A stretch of 64,000 nt of DNA, taken from assembly GCF_023283985.1 (NCBI RefSeq), contig NZ_JAKIKU010000016.1:29100-93099 (forward strand), read 5' to 3'. Origin of the DNA: Shewanella electrodiphila (lineage in GTDB: Bacteria; Pseudomonadota; Gammaproteobacteria; Enterobacterales; Shewanellaceae). The notes under the pieces were generated by a model that was not told where the DNA came from, did no database searches, and was given only the letters and a program-made list of their open reading frames with translations. Below are positions 43,276 through 53,106 of this stretch, one piece after another (position 1 is the first letter of the stretch; the number at the start of each line of letters is the position of its first letter). The position numbers and the translations under genes were made by a program.

Positions 43276-44229
43276 TTATAAAGCGCCAGGTTGTAGATGT
43301 TTGGCCATAGGAAAATGCGCTTTAAGCTTATTCAGTTTTTCTTGATTGACCACCAGTAACATCCTATCGCCATGTTGATATTTCTCAGCGATTTCGCTCA
43401 ATGTAGGAATGCTTTCACGACTGGCATCACGTCTTACTAACTCATTAATATCGGTCAAGCTATGGTGGTTAGCATTAATTGCCTCATGATTAACACCATC
43501 TTGCGTCATATCAGAATAAAACGTATCTATTTTTTGTAGTAATGGCATGGCGGCAATAGGAAGCAAACCTGCATTATCATTTTCATTAAATAATAAAATT
43601 TCACCTTCGGCGCCATAACTTTCAAATGCATCTTGGTAATGGTTTTGCGTGCCACTATCAAAACGATCATTATTGAGATTAAAAAAACGTTCCCAAAATA
43701 ATCGTCTGTCTTTACCTGAAGTAATTTTATGCTGCACTTCAATGCGCTTAGAAGCGACGAAATCAAATAATGGACTCAATGATTGCGGTAATAACGTTTC
43801 AAGGCGTGAGCGAATGGTACGAGCGAATACAGGCGCAGCACCAGCAGTACTAATCGCGACGACTAATCTTCCTCTGTCGACAATTGACGGGGTAATAAAG
43901 CGGCAGAAACTTGGATTATCGACAACATTTACCCAAATTCCTTTTTGAGTGGCCAAAACCGCATAATCCATATTCAGCTGTTCATTAGCCGTCGCCATGT
44001 AAATAACATCATAATCAGCAATGTCATCAGCGTGAACTGCACGTTGATAAAGCTTGATACGACCCTTTTGTTCATAAACACGGATTTCGGCAGCAATATC
44101 TGGCGCAATAACGTCGATTTCGGCTTCTGTACGAGATAATAAATCTAACTTTCTGGTTGCTACTTCACCAGCACCAACAATTAATACACTTAAATTTTTA
44201 GTATCCACAAACAATGGAAAGTATTGCAT
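43276..44229 (-). CDS. Precorrin-2 dehydrogenase/sirohydrochlorin ferrochelatase with a truncated, decayed SUMT remnant
   Basis: CysG N-terminal (Met8-like) enzyme: NAD-dependent oxidation of precorrin-2 and iron insertion to give siroheme. VLIVGAGEVATRKLDLL (15-31) is the NAD site, Asp104 in NVVDN matches the catalytic Asp of CysG, and LPQSLSPLFDF and RRLFWERFF follow. At 317 residues it is far shorter than full CysG (about 457) yet longer than Met8. Residues 208-295 still align with the beginning of the CysG methyltransferase domain (GEILLFNENDNAGLL for GEVVLVGAGPGDAGLL; ELVRRDASR for NLVRRDADR), but the GAGPGD cofactor motif is lost and the rest is missing. The uroporphyrinogen methylation step must come from another gene. 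Confidence 0.85.
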   Translation of the reverse strand: MQYFPLFVDTKNLSVLIVGAGEVATRKLDLLSRTEAEIDVIAPDIAAEIRVYEQKGRIKLYQRAVHADDIADYDVIYMATANEQLNMDYAVLATQKGIWVNVVDNPSFCRFITPSIVDRGRLVVAISTAGAAPVFARTIRSRLETLLPQSLSPLFDFVASKRIEVQHKITSGKDRRLFWERFFNLNNDRFDSGTQNHYQDAFESYGAEGEILLFNENDNAGLLPIAAMPLLQKIDTFYSDMTQDGVNHEAINANHHSLTDINELVRRDASRESIPTLSEIAEKYQHGDRMLLVVNQEKLNKLKAHFPMAKHLQPGAL

Positions 44230-44393
44230 TGATTAGTCTCGAAATATCACAATGACCTGACTATAACCAATTTAATCAGTGATTGTCCTAGTCAATTTGG
44301 CTATCAAAGATAATCAATTAATATGATTTAACTCATTATCTTAGTTTTGGGTCATTGGTTATGGCTATTCGCTATTGGTATTCATTATGTATA

Positions 44394-44711
44394 TTAGTTA
44401 TGGGGTGTACTTTGGGGCGAACTGCATTGCCAACACAATTCAAAACTGCCGTCATTCATTTCATGACAATGTAAACATTGCCATTGAGGACGATCCATAT
44501 CATGTGATTCAAGAATTGAGCGAGCTTGCTCTAATTGATTTTGGTTAACCCATAGATCGACAGTTTGCATTTCAGTAGGAAGTTCGCCGACGCCCCCCAC
44601 TAATGCTTCGCCTGTGAGCTCGACCATGATGCCATTTGTTTCCAGTAGTCCTTTCCAAGTGTGTGCCTGGAGCAAGTTTCCACCAGTTAATAGTACTTTT
44701 CTATCTTCCAT
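44394..44711 (-). CDS. DUF2007 domain protein with C-terminal zinc ribbon
   Basis: A 105-residue protein. Residues 5-70 match the DUF2007 signal-transducing-like fold (LLTGGNLLQAHTWKGLLETNGI, and VDLWVNQNQLEQARSIL). The C-terminus has two CxxC pairs (CLHC and CWQC, about 79-95), a small zinc ribbon. The function is unknown. Monocistronic. Confidence 0.82.
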   Translation of the reverse strand: MEDRKVLLTGGNLLQAHTWKGLLETNGIMVELTGEALVGGVGELPTEMQTVDLWVNQNQLEQARSILESHDMDRPQWQCLHCHEMNDGSFELCWQCSSPQSTPHN

Positions 44712-44841
44712 TATTATCCTTACTGCTATTGCTCTGCTGGCAAATTTTTAATTATCCTACTTGCAAATGGTTCTTGCTGTCGAGCATTGATTAAACTTTA
44801 TACTCAATATATGCTCATGTTAGTTCTAAAAGGAGAACAAT

Positions 44842-45240
44842 ATGAATCTTCAAATATCAGGCATCTTTCAAATTACCAGCTGGGATGAAACCACCGATAT
44901 CCAGCACCCTGATGGCGCGAAACAAACGTCAGCAAGTATTACCCAAATGTATTCTGGTGATCTTGAAGGGGTCAGCCAGCCTAAATACATTATGTGCTAT
45001 ACCGCCGACGGCATGGCAGTATTTTGCGGTTATGAGAACGTTGAAGTGAGTGTTAGTGGTAAATCTGGCAGTTTCGTATTACAGCATGATGGCAAATTTG
45101 AAAATGGCATTGCCAGCAGCCATTTTATGATTGTGCCTAATTCTGGCCAAGGTGAGTTAGTTAATATTCAAGGACACGGTACTTTTACTTCTGGTGAAAA
45201 AGGCCAAGCCCATTATCAAATCGAAGTGACTCAATTATGA
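44842..45240 (+). CDS. DUF3224 domain protein
   Basis: A 132-residue protein of the DUF3224 (allene-oxide-cyclase-barrel-like) family. Typical parts are GIFQITSWDETT near the start, FVLQHDGKFENGIASSHFMIVPNSGQGELVNIQGHGTF, and a C-terminal strand. The function is unknown. The start codon of the next gene overlaps its stop (ATGA), so the two are translationally coupled. Confidence 0.85.
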   Translation: MNLQISGIFQITSWDETTDIQHPDGAKQTSASITQMYSGDLEGVSQPKYIMCYTADGMAVFCGYENVEVSVSGKSGSFVLQHDGKFENGIASSHFMIVPNSGQGELVNIQGHGTFTSGEKGQAHYQIEVTQL

Positions 45241-45461
45241 TCCCATTTACGGTTACTCGATTACATACCAATTTTGGCATTATCAAAGCACAAGGGCTGT
45301 GGGAGGCTCAAGCGGTGGACAGTACCCAGGTTAACGTTTTAGAGCAACTATCAACGGATGGTTGGGTTGAACTCGATGTATTGCACCCTGCTAATGGCCA
45401 GTTTATTGCCGCAATTTCTCCTCTCGTCTACCAACATTTGTTATCCCAACAAAACGCTTAA
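45237..45461 (+). CDS. Small hypothetical protein coupled to the DUF3224 gene
   Basis: A 74-residue cytosolic protein, family not recognised, with no signal or membrane segment; residues 35-70 look like a helix-rich C-terminus. The ATGA overlap with the DUF3224 gene and the terminator 20 bp downstream support it as a real second cistron. Confidence 0.65.
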   Translation: MIPFTVTRLHTNFGIIKAQGLWEAQAVDSTQVNVLEQLSTDGWVELDVLHPANGQFIAAISPLVYQHLLSQQNA

Positions 45462-45480
45462 TTCGCTAAATGACATTCAC

Positions 45481-45510
45481 AAAAAAGCCACTCAATATTG
45501 AGTGGCTTTT
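45481..45510. terminator. Bidirectional terminator
   Basis: AAAAGCCACTCAATATTGAGTGGCTTTT, a perfect stem with A- and T-runs, between the small coupled gene and secF, which converge here. Confidence 0.9.
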
Positions 45511-45551
45511 GGGTTCGCTAATTATTAGCTATTTCCTTAATAAGTTAATAA

Positions 45552-46499
45552 TTAAGGCATAACAGCGTCTTGATCAGCGCCTTCTTTTTCAATCTCAACA
45601 GGCATCATATGTTCACGACAGATCCCAAGCTTAATCGCTAAGAAACTTGCAACGTAAATAGATGAATAGGTACCCACAAAGATACCGCAAAGCAATGCTG
45701 TTGCGAATCCGTGGATCATCGTGCCACCTTTAAGGAACAGTGCAATCACTACCACAAGGGTTGTACCTGTTGTAATAATGGTACGGCTCATAGTTTGAGT
45801 AATTGACTTATTGACGACTTCATTAGGGCCGCCTTTACGCATCTTGAGGAAGTTTTCACGAACACGGTCATATACAACAATCGTATCGTTCAATGAATAC
45901 CCGACAACGGTCAATAAGCCCGCTAATACAGTCAAATCAAACTCAAGTTGTAAGATTGAGAAAACACCTAAAGTAACGATAACGTCATGACCAAGTGCCG
46001 CAACTGAACCCATTGCTAAGCGCCATTCAAAACGGAATGATACGTAAATCAAAATACAAATTAACGCAACAATAACGGCTAGACCGCCCTGCTCGGCTAA
46101 CTCTTTACCGACTTGAGGTCCAACAAACTCAACACGCTTTTGAATCACGTTCGAATCAATTGAACGAGCAGCTTCCATAACGGCACTAACTTGGTCATCA
46201 CTTTTGATTTCTTCTCGTACCGGAAGACGAATTAATACGTCACGGCTTGAGCCAAAGTTTTGAACCACCGCACCTTCTGCTTCATCAGCATCAAGTCCGC
46301 TGCGCAGTTGAATCAAATCAACCTGCTGAGAAAACTCAAGTTCAACGACGGTACCGCCAGTAAAATCAAGTCCCCAGTTGATGCCTTTAACTCCTAAAGA
46401 GAGTAGAGAACCAACAACAAGAACAACCGATAAAAGACTGATAACCTTCGCATGCTTAAGGAAGTCGATCGCTTTGGTAACTGAAAATATTTGTAACAT
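45552..46499 (-). CDS. secF: Protein translocase subunit SecF
   Basis: Inner-membrane component of the SecDF-YajC complex that uses the proton motive force to aid export through SecYEG. 315 residues with six expected helices. Seen: NWGLDFTGGTVVELEF (P1 domain), VGPQVGKELAEQGG, VVGYSLNDTIVVYDRVRENF and TGTTLVVVIALFL. The frame extends upstream into secD; ATG at 46499 has AAGGAGA eight bases before it and is preferred. 13 bp after secD. Confidence 0.96.
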   Translation of the reverse strand: MLQIFSVTKAIDFLKHAKVISLLSVVLVVGSLLSLGVKGINWGLDFTGGTVVELEFSQQVDLIQLRSGLDADEAEGAVVQNFGSSRDVLIRLPVREEIKSDDQVSAVMEAARSIDSNVIQKRVEFVGPQVGKELAEQGGLAVIVALICILIYVSFRFEWRLAMGSVAALGHDVIVTLGVFSILQLEFDLTVLAGLLTVVGYSLNDTIVVYDRVRENFLKMRKGGPNEVVNKSITQTMSRTIITTGTTLVVVIALFLKGGTMIHGFATALLCGIFVGTYSSIYVASFLAIKLGICREHMMPVEIEKEGADQDAVMP

Positions 46500-46512
46500 A
46501 GTCGACGTCTCC

Positions 46513-48363
46513 TTAAATAGACAGTTTCTTAACGCGTTTACCACCCCACATGAGATTCACGATGACACGTGTTCCCACAATAGATGTAAACATAGACGTT
46601 GCGATACCTATCATTAGTGTGACTGCGAAACCTTTTACAGCACCAGTACCCACAGCAAATAGAATCAAGGCAGTCATAAAGGTTGTGATGTTCGCATCGG
46701 CAATGGTAGAGAATGCATTCGCATACCCTTCATGAATTGCCTGTTGAACACTACGACCTGCTAACAACTCTTCACGAATACGTTCGAAAATAAGCACGTT
46801 GCCATCAACAGCCATACCGACTGTTAGTACCATACCTGCGATACCTGGCAGGGTTAATACTGCACCTGGGATCATCGACATGACACCCACAACCATCACT
46901 AAGTTAGCAGTTAGCGCTAAGTTTGCGATGACGCCGAATGCACGGTAATAAATAAGCATAAAGATTAAGACAACTATCATGCCCCATATCATCGCCATTT
47001 TACCGTTTTCGATATTTTCAGCACCAAGACTTGGACCAATTGTGCGTTCTTCAACAATCGTTACCGGCGCTATCAAAGCACCTGCACGTAGCAGTAACGC
47101 TAAACTTTGTGCTTCAGCATGGTCAAGACCATTAATCACGAAGTTACGGCCAAGACGTGCCTGAATAGTTGCAACTGAAATGACTTCTTCAATCTTAGTC
47201 ATTTTCACTGTGCCATCTGGGTTACGTTGTCCGCTATCTTTATACTCAATAAATAAAGTCGCCATTGGGTTACCAATGTTGTCTTTAGTCACGTTTGAGA
47301 AGATATTACCGCCTTTAGCATCAAGGTTAATTGACACCTGTGGACGACTGTATTCGTCAAATGAAGGTTGAGCACCAGTGATATGATCACCCGTTAACAT
47401 TACTTCTTTTTTCAATACAGCAATACCGCCAGAACGACGTGGGTAAACTTCAGATGATGCAGGAACACGGCCAGCTGCGGCTGCGGCTTGGTCAGCTTTA
47501 TCATCTACCATGCGAAATTCAATCGATGCCGTTGCACCCAAAATCTCTTTTGCGCGCGCAGTATCTTGAACACCAGGTAACTGAACAATAATACGTTCTG
47601 CACCTTGACGTTGTACAACTGGCTCAGCAACACCTAATTCGTTAACACGATTACGAATAGTAGTGATGTTTTGCTGAAGTGCGTCTTCTTTGATTTGACT
47701 CAAATAAACATCACTCATGCTTGCGTATAAAGCATAGTTTTCGCCAACGCTACCGTCGGTGAATACCATTTCATTGCTTAACGATTTCAAATAACGTTCA
47801 GCTTTAGCAAGATTGTCAGCATCACGGAACTTGATTTCTAAGCCTTTAGCCGTTTTACGAACGCCGGCATAACGGATTTTCTGTTCACGTAATTGGCTTC
47901 TGAAATCAGCAATTTTGGCTTCTTCCATCTTACGAATGGCTTCGCCCATATCCACTTCCATTAAGAAATGAACACCGCCACGTAAATCAAGACCCAATTT
48001 CATTGGCGTCCCACCCATGGCATCAAGCCATTCAGGGGTAGCTGGCGCTAAGTTTAATGCAACGGTATATTTGTCACCTAAACTTTCTGCAATTGCTTCT
48101 CTTGCCAATAATTGCTGTTCAGCATTTTGAACACGGACAATTAATTGTCCATCTTCGAGCTCAGCGCGCTTTACCGCAATGCCTTTACTCTCAAGTAATC
48201 CATTTACTGACGATAGTGTTGAAGCTGTTACTTCTGCGCCACGAGTCGCTACGACTTGTACCGCATGATCCTCACCATAAAGGTTTGGAATTGCATAGAA
48301 ACCACCAATGGTGAGGACAAGCAACACCATGATGTTTTTCCACATTGGGTATTTATTTAACAC
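46513..48363 (-). CDS. secD: Protein translocase subunit SecD
   Basis: Partner of SecF. 616 residues: N-terminal helix (about 9-27), large periplasmic P1 domain beginning KLGLDLRGGVHFLMEVD, then six helices with GMAVDGNVLIFERIREEL carrying the conserved Asp and Arg. GTG start (MLNKYPMWKN matches E. coli MLNRYPLWK). Operon queA-tgt-yajC-secD-secF, all on the minus strand. Confidence 0.97.
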   Translation of the reverse strand: MLNKYPMWKNIMVLLVLTIGGFYAIPNLYGEDHAVQVVATRGAEVTASTLSSVNGLLESKGIAVKRAELEDGQLIVRVQNAEQQLLAREAIAESLGDKYTVALNLAPATPEWLDAMGGTPMKLGLDLRGGVHFLMEVDMGEAIRKMEEAKIADFRSQLREQKIRYAGVRKTAKGLEIKFRDADNLAKAERYLKSLSNEMVFTDGSVGENYALYASMSDVYLSQIKEDALQQNITTIRNRVNELGVAEPVVQRQGAERIIVQLPGVQDTARAKEILGATASIEFRMVDDKADQAAAAAGRVPASSEVYPRRSGGIAVLKKEVMLTGDHITGAQPSFDEYSRPQVSINLDAKGGNIFSNVTKDNIGNPMATLFIEYKDSGQRNPDGTVKMTKIEEVISVATIQARLGRNFVINGLDHAEAQSLALLLRAGALIAPVTIVEERTIGPSLGAENIENGKMAMIWGMIVVLIFMLIYYRAFGVIANLALTANLVMVVGVMSMIPGAVLTLPGIAGMVLTVGMAVDGNVLIFERIREELLAGRSVQQAIHEGYANAFSTIADANITTFMTALILFAVGTGAVKGFAVTLMIGIATSMFTSIVGTRVIVNLMWGGKRVKKLSI

Positions 48364-48380
48364 ACCTGAGCCCTCTTGGC

Positions 48381-48713
48381 TTACAACGACTGGATAGAAC
48401 CTTTAGGCAATACCGCTGCAACATAATCCTTCTTGATAGTGATTTGACTTGTTTCATTGATGCTCAATAAAAGGTAATCACTGTCTTCGCTGATTTTAGC
48501 AATCTTGCCTAAAATGCCGCCGCTTGTTAGCACTTCATCGCCTTTGCTTAATGCTGACATTAGGCTTTTGTGCTCTTTAACGCGCTTTGACTGAGGACGG
48601 AAAATCATAAAGTAGAAAATCAAGCCAAAAACTACTAGCATGAAAATCAGTTCCATCGTGCCGCCACCTTGTGGTGCGCCAGCTGCGTTTGCGTATGCAT
48701 TTGAAATTAACAT
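48381..48713 (-). CDS. yajC: Preprotein translocase accessory subunit YajC
   Basis: A 110-residue membrane protein of the SecDF-YajC complex: one transmembrane helix (about 20-38, MELIFMLVVFGLIFYFMIFRP) followed by RPQSKRVKEHKSLMSALSKGDEVLTSGGILGKI, the family signature. Located between tgt and secD as in most proteobacteria. Confidence 0.96.
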   Translation of the reverse strand: MLISNAYANAAGAPQGGGTMELIFMLVVFGLIFYFMIFRPQSKRVKEHKSLMSALSKGDEVLTSGGILGKIAKISEDSDYLLLSINETSQITIKKDYVAAVLPKGSIQSL

Positions 48714-48744
48714 ATTACTCTCTTCTTGTTTTCTAGATTAAAAA

Positions 48745-49878
48745 TCAGTCTTGTAATTCTGGTACTGGTGGGACTTCACGACCCAACTTAGTATAAAAAT
48801 CCGTAACGAAGGCGTCTAATGTACCCGTCTGAATAGCACCACGCAAACCTTCCATCAAAATTTGATAGTAACGTAGGTTATGAATGGTGTTTAAACGCGC
48901 ACCTAAGATCTCATTACAGCGATCTAAGTGATATAAATAAGCACGTGAATAATTCTTACAGGTATAACAATCACAGCTTTCATCTAAAGGAGCGGTATCA
49001 TCGCGATGACGAGCATTACGAATTTTGATGACACCTTCAGAAGTAAATAAGTGACCGTTACGGGCATTACGAGTTGGCATAACACAGTCAAACATGTCTA
49101 CACCACGGCGAACGCCTTCCACTAAATCTTCTGGTTTACCCACGCCCATTAAGTAACGCGGTTTTTCTTCTGGTAGCTGAGGACAAACATGCTCTAAAAT
49201 GCGGTGCATGTCTTCTTTAGGTTCACCAACTGCCAAACCACCCACAGCGTAACCATCGAAACCGATGTCAGTTAAGCCTTTAACGCTTTCATCGCGTAAA
49301 TCTTCATATACGCCACCTTGAACAATACCAAATAAAGAATTTGGATTTTCTAAGCGGTTAAACTCATCACGTGAACGTTGTGCCCAACGCAGAGACATCT
49401 GCATTGATTTACGTGCTTCGTCATGCGTTGCTGGATACGGAGTACATTCGTCAAAAATCATCACGACATCGCTGCCTAATGAGTTTTGGATTTGCATAGA
49501 CTTTTCAGGGTCTAAGAAAATCTTTTCACCATTAATTGGTGAACGGAAATGCACACCTTCTTCGGTAATTTTACGGATGTCGCCCAAGCTAAATACTTGG
49601 AATCCACCTGAATCGGTTAAAATAGGACGTTGCCAGTTCATGAAGTCGTGTAAGTCACCATGCTTGCGCATAATTTCTTCACCAGGACGTAGCCATAAAT
49701 GGAATGTATTACCCAGTAAAATATCCGCACCCGTCGCACGAACTTCTTCTGGTGTCATACCTTTAACGGTACCGTAAGTGCCAACAGGCATAAAAGCAGG
49801 TGTTTCAACCGTGCCACGTTCAAAAACTAAGCGGCCGCGACGTGCGCGTCCGTCTGTTGTATCAAGTTCAAAATTCAT
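48745..49878 (-). CDS. tgt: tRNA-guanine transglycosylase
   Basis: Exchanges guanine-34 for preQ1 in GUN-anticodon tRNAs, the first tRNA step of queuosine synthesis. 377 residues. The catalytic Asp are in TDSGGFQVFSLG (about residue 89 region) and DMFDCVMPTRNARNG (about 264); the zinc site is CDCYTCKNYSRAYLYHL with CxCxxC and His. The gap to queA holds a hairpin. Confidence 0.97.
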   Translation of the reverse strand: MNFELDTTDGRARRGRLVFERGTVETPAFMPVGTYGTVKGMTPEEVRATGADILLGNTFHLWLRPGEEIMRKHGDLHDFMNWQRPILTDSGGFQVFSLGDIRKITEEGVHFRSPINGEKIFLDPEKSMQIQNSLGSDVVMIFDECTPYPATHDEARKSMQMSLRWAQRSRDEFNRLENPNSLFGIVQGGVYEDLRDESVKGLTDIGFDGYAVGGLAVGEPKEDMHRILEHVCPQLPEEKPRYLMGVGKPEDLVEGVRRGVDMFDCVMPTRNARNGHLFTSEGVIKIRNARHRDDTAPLDESCDCYTCKNYSRAYLYHLDRCNEILGARLNTIHNLRYYQILMEGLRGAIQTGTLDAFVTDFYTKLGREVPPVPELQD

Positions 49879-49973
49879 AAATCACCTTGCCAGATAAACA
49901 GTCTGACTCGTTGTTGTTGCATAAGACATGAGGGCATAAGTGATAACTTCAAGTAATAAGTTAAAATTAACCC

Positions 49974-50006
49974 AAAAAAATACCCACCTCTGTGGGCGGG
50001 TATTTT
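49974..50006 (-). terminator. Hairpin after queA
   Basis: AAAATACCC and GGGTATTTT enclose a GC-rich core; the minus strand ends in a T-run 17 bp past the queA stop. tgt follows 145 bp further, so it may attenuate rather than end the operon. Confidence 0.75.
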
Positions 50007-50022
50007 AGATCAAAATCAATCG

Positions 50023-51063
50023 TTACGGGGCTTTTTTCGTTAAAAACATGGCATCGCCATAGCTAAAAAAGCGGTATTTTTGTTCGATCGCGTGTTGATA
50101 GGCATTCATTACATTATCAAAACCTGAAAATGCACTAATTAGCATGATCAAAGTTGATTCTGGTAAATGGAAATTAGTCACCATGGCATCAATCACTTTG
50201 AACTGATAACCAGGAAAAATAAAGATATCGGTATCGCCTTTAAATTCAGCAAGCGGATTATCACCACTGGCCTTCGCCGCACTTTCAAGTGAACGTACTG
50301 AGGTCGTACCTACAGCAATGACTCGATTACCCGCTTGTTTAGTTGCCGCGATTAAATCAACCACTTCTTGAGAGACTTCAGCCCACTCAGAATGCATCAC
50401 ATGCTCATCAATGGTATCAACACGAACAGGTTGAAAAGTCCCAGCCCCGACATGCAAAGTCACAAAAGCAATATTCACGCCTTTGTCTTTTAATGCAGCC
50501 AGCATCGCATCATCAAAATGCAAGCCTGCAGTTGGCGCAGCTACCGCACCAGGGGTTTGGTTATATACGGTTTGATAACGCTCTTTATCAGTGTCTTCAT
50601 CTGGGCGGTCAATGTAAGGAGGCAGTGGCATATGTCCCACTTCTTCTAGCACTTCAAGAATCGTTTTATCAGAATCCAGTTCTAATTCGAATAACGCGTC
50701 ATGACGCTTAAGCATCTTCATTTCATAACCGCCATCTAGGATGACAATTGAATCAACTTTCGGCGATTTTGAACAACGAACGTGAGCAAGAATACGTTTA
50801 TCATCAAGCATTCTTTCAACAAGAATTTCGAGTTTACCGCCTGAGGCTTTTTGGCCAAATAAACGCGCGGGAATAACTCGAGTGTTATTAAACACCATCA
50901 AATCGCCACTGTTTACTTTCGACAACACGTCAGTGAATTGCTGATCTGCTAATGCACCGCTATTGCCGTCAAGGGTCAATAATCTTGATGCATTTCGCTC
51001 CGCCATTGGGTAGCGGGCAATAAGTTCATCTGGTAAATCAAAAGAAAAATCAGCAACGCGCAT
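50023..51063 (-). CDS. queA: S-adenosylmethionine:tRNA ribosyltransferase-isomerase
   Basis: Transfers and isomerises the ribosyl part of S-adenosylmethionine to preQ1-tRNA, giving epoxyqueuosine. 346 residues. Typical blocks: FDLPDELIARYPMAERNASRLL at the N-terminus, FNNTRVIPARLFG, AAPTAGLHFDDAML, and VDAMVTNFHLPESTLIMLISAF-like sequence at about 294-316. Upstream of tgt. Confidence 0.97.
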   Translation of the reverse strand: MRVADFSFDLPDELIARYPMAERNASRLLTLDGNSGALADQQFTDVLSKVNSGDLMVFNNTRVIPARLFGQKASGGKLEILVERMLDDKRILAHVRCSKSPKVDSIVILDGGYEMKMLKRHDALFELELDSDKTILEVLEEVGHMPLPPYIDRPDEDTDKERYQTVYNQTPGAVAAPTAGLHFDDAMLAALKDKGVNIAFVTLHVGAGTFQPVRVDTIDEHVMHSEWAEVSQEVVDLIAATKQAGNRVIAVGTTSVRSLESAAKASGDNPLAEFKGDTDIFIFPGYQFKVIDAMVTNFHLPESTLIMLISAFSGFDNVMNAYQHAIEQKYRFFSYGDAMFLTKKAP

Positions 51064-51256
51064 ATCTATACTCTTTTAAAGACAATAAAAACGGCCGCTA
51101 GTCTAGGACTACCGACCATGAATATCAAGTTTAGACGGTGATTAATCTTTGGTTTGCCAGCAGCAGGAAACAAATATCTGAATGTGATTGAGTAAAGAAT
51201 CGATCCACATTGAATGCTGAACCAAATTTCAGTTCAGCTTTTAACCGTTCGGAGGG

Positions 51257-51454
51257 TTACTTAATATTGGGCGATTTGAATTGATGGATATTGTTATCCA
51301 CTTCGGCTGCGGATTTCGCGGCATCAGTTTCTTCAGCTAAAGAGTTATTTTCAGGTAGAAAAGATTGCTTTTCGAATCGAAGGTCAACTTCAATTTTGGT
51401 ACGCTTGCGATTAGGTTGTTGACCCAGTATTGACATTATCCAGTTTTTCATCAT
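51257..51454 (-). CDS. Small hypothetical protein
   Basis: A 65-residue, highly charged cytosolic protein with a basic start (MMKNWIMSILGQQPNRKRTK) and an acidic, Ala-rich middle. Family not recognised. ATG preceded by AAGGA at good spacing, which supports translation. An inverted repeat GCTGAAC/GTTCAGC (about 51216-51238) follows the stop and may be its terminator. Confidence 0.5.
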   Translation of the reverse strand: MMKNWIMSILGQQPNRKRTKIEVDLRFEKQSFLPENNSLAEETDAAKSAAEVDNNIHQFKSPNIK

Positions 51455-51634
51455 CCATGATCCTTAAACCGATTTTTATAATTAGACGTAACATCCCTGA
51501 AAAATAATACCAATGACATTTGAGTAGAAATCTATATGATTGAAACTAGACTTAAAAGATGTCAGCAGGCGTTTAACTTTTCACTACGTGGTTAAGCATC
51601 ATACTGAAAAATTCAAAAAATAAAAGTACAAAAT

Positions 51635-52231
51635 ATGAACTTTCTTGCTCACCTACATTTAGCCGATATCAGCAATACTCATTTGGCAGCCAATCTCGCT
51701 GGTGACTTTGCAAAAGGCGATATAAAACACTTCCCACAGCATTTACAGCAAGGGATTTGGCTTCATAGGCAGATAGATCAAATAACTGATAGCCATGAAT
51801 TAATTGTGGACTTAATCAAATTATTCCCAAAATCATCTCGCCGAGTCGCACCAATATTGGTGGATTTAGCCTTTGACCATTACTTGGCCTTTTATTGGGA
51901 TGAATATCATCAGGAGCCTTTGGCTGACTTTACTCAAAAAGCTTATCGCAGTCTTGAGGACACTTCTGACTTACCGGAAAAGTTGCAACTCATCATTCCC
52001 AGCATTATCGAACAAGATTGGCTATCCAGCTATCAAACTAAACAAGGATTGAATAAAGCCATTGAAGGCGTGAGTCGGAGAATTTCAAAACCTGAATTGT
52101 TTAACACGGCCATCAAAGATGTAGATACATTATATGTCGATATTGAAATTGCATTTAGAACCTTTTATCCGCAATTAATGGCATACAGTCGAATTTATAG
52201 TAGAAAAACACCTGAGCAATACCTGCCATAG
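51635..52231 (+). CDS. acpH: Acyl carrier protein phosphodiesterase
   Basis: Removes the 4'-phosphopantetheine arm from acyl carrier protein. 198 residues, E. coli AcpH has 193. The family start MNFLAHLHLA is exact, followed by NLAGDFAKGD and LHRQIDQITDSH, the metal-dependent hydrolase region, and PILVDLAFDHYLAFYW. Monocistronic. Confidence 0.93.
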   Translation: MNFLAHLHLADISNTHLAANLAGDFAKGDIKHFPQHLQQGIWLHRQIDQITDSHELIVDLIKLFPKSSRRVAPILVDLAFDHYLAFYWDEYHQEPLADFTQKAYRSLEDTSDLPEKLQLIIPSIIEQDWLSSYQTKQGLNKAIEGVSRRISKPELFNTAIKDVDTLYVDIEIAFRTFYPQLMAYSRIYSRKTPEQYLP

Positions 52232-52370
52232 TCAGGTCAAGCACCGACGCGTATAATCCATCAGAGCAAGCTAGATTAGACCATTATTGTTATTCGCTGT
52301 GCGTTAATCATTACTGCACAGCGAAAACTTTGCTAAAATACCCCACTATTTTGTAAACCGATGCGACTTC

Positions 52371-53030
52371 ATGCAAATTTTTGATTACCAACCACCTAGT
52401 ATTCCTTGGCTAGATATCCGTTATAAAGACCGCGATATCATTGTCATCAATAAGCCAGCTGGATTACTCGCTAATCCGGGTAAAGCACCTGCGACACATG
52501 ACTGTGCTATTACACGAGTGCAAAAACTATTTCCTGAAGCCATCTTAGTGCATCGTTTAGACTGTGATACCTCAGGTGTAATGGTATTTGCTCGTAATAA
52601 GAAGGCCGAATCTCATTTAAAGACCCAATTTCAGGACCGTAAAACCAAAAAGGTTTATATCGCAGAGGTTAAGGGCCAACTTGAGAGTGACTCAGGCACT
52701 GTAGATTTGTCATTAGCAGCCGACAAAACTAACCCGCCTTTTCAGATTGTATCTGAGCAAGGTAAAACAGCGGTTACGCATTATGAAGTGATTGAAAGAC
52801 ACCCAGAGCATACTCTGGTTAAACTGATGCCAGAAACAGGTAGAACACATCAACTGCGCGTTCACATGCTAGCACTCAACCATGTGATATTAGGTGATGC
52901 ATTTTATGCTGATGAGAATACCATCGCGCTAAGAGATAGATTGAGCCTGCACGCGCAAATGCTAACAATTACCCATCCTTACACGCAAAAGCAGCGAACC
53001 TTTTTCAGCAAGCACCCTTTCAGTGACTAA
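52371..53030 (+). CDS. rluA: RluA-type pseudouridine synthase
   Basis: Isomerises uridine to pseudouridine; E. coli RluA, also 219 residues, modifies 23S rRNA U746 and some tRNAs at U32. The catalytic motif is VHRLDCDTSGVMVFARNKKAE, with Asp in HRLD at about 64. The last block, MPETGRTHQLRVHMLALNHVILGDAFYA, matches RluA well. Monocistronic with a terminator downstream. Confidence 0.93.
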   Translation: MQIFDYQPPSIPWLDIRYKDRDIIVINKPAGLLANPGKAPATHDCAITRVQKLFPEAILVHRLDCDTSGVMVFARNKKAESHLKTQFQDRKTKKVYIAEVKGQLESDSGTVDLSLAADKTNPPFQIVSEQGKTAVTHYEVIERHPEHTLVKLMPETGRTHQLRVHMLALNHVILGDAFYADENTIALRDRLSLHAQMLTITHPYTQKQRTFFSKHPFSD

Positions 53031-53106
53031 GGTAAAGGGCTAGCAGCTAAGATTTAGTGAATAGTGATTGATGATTAGTAATTGATATTGACCCAATGAC
53101 TAAAAC

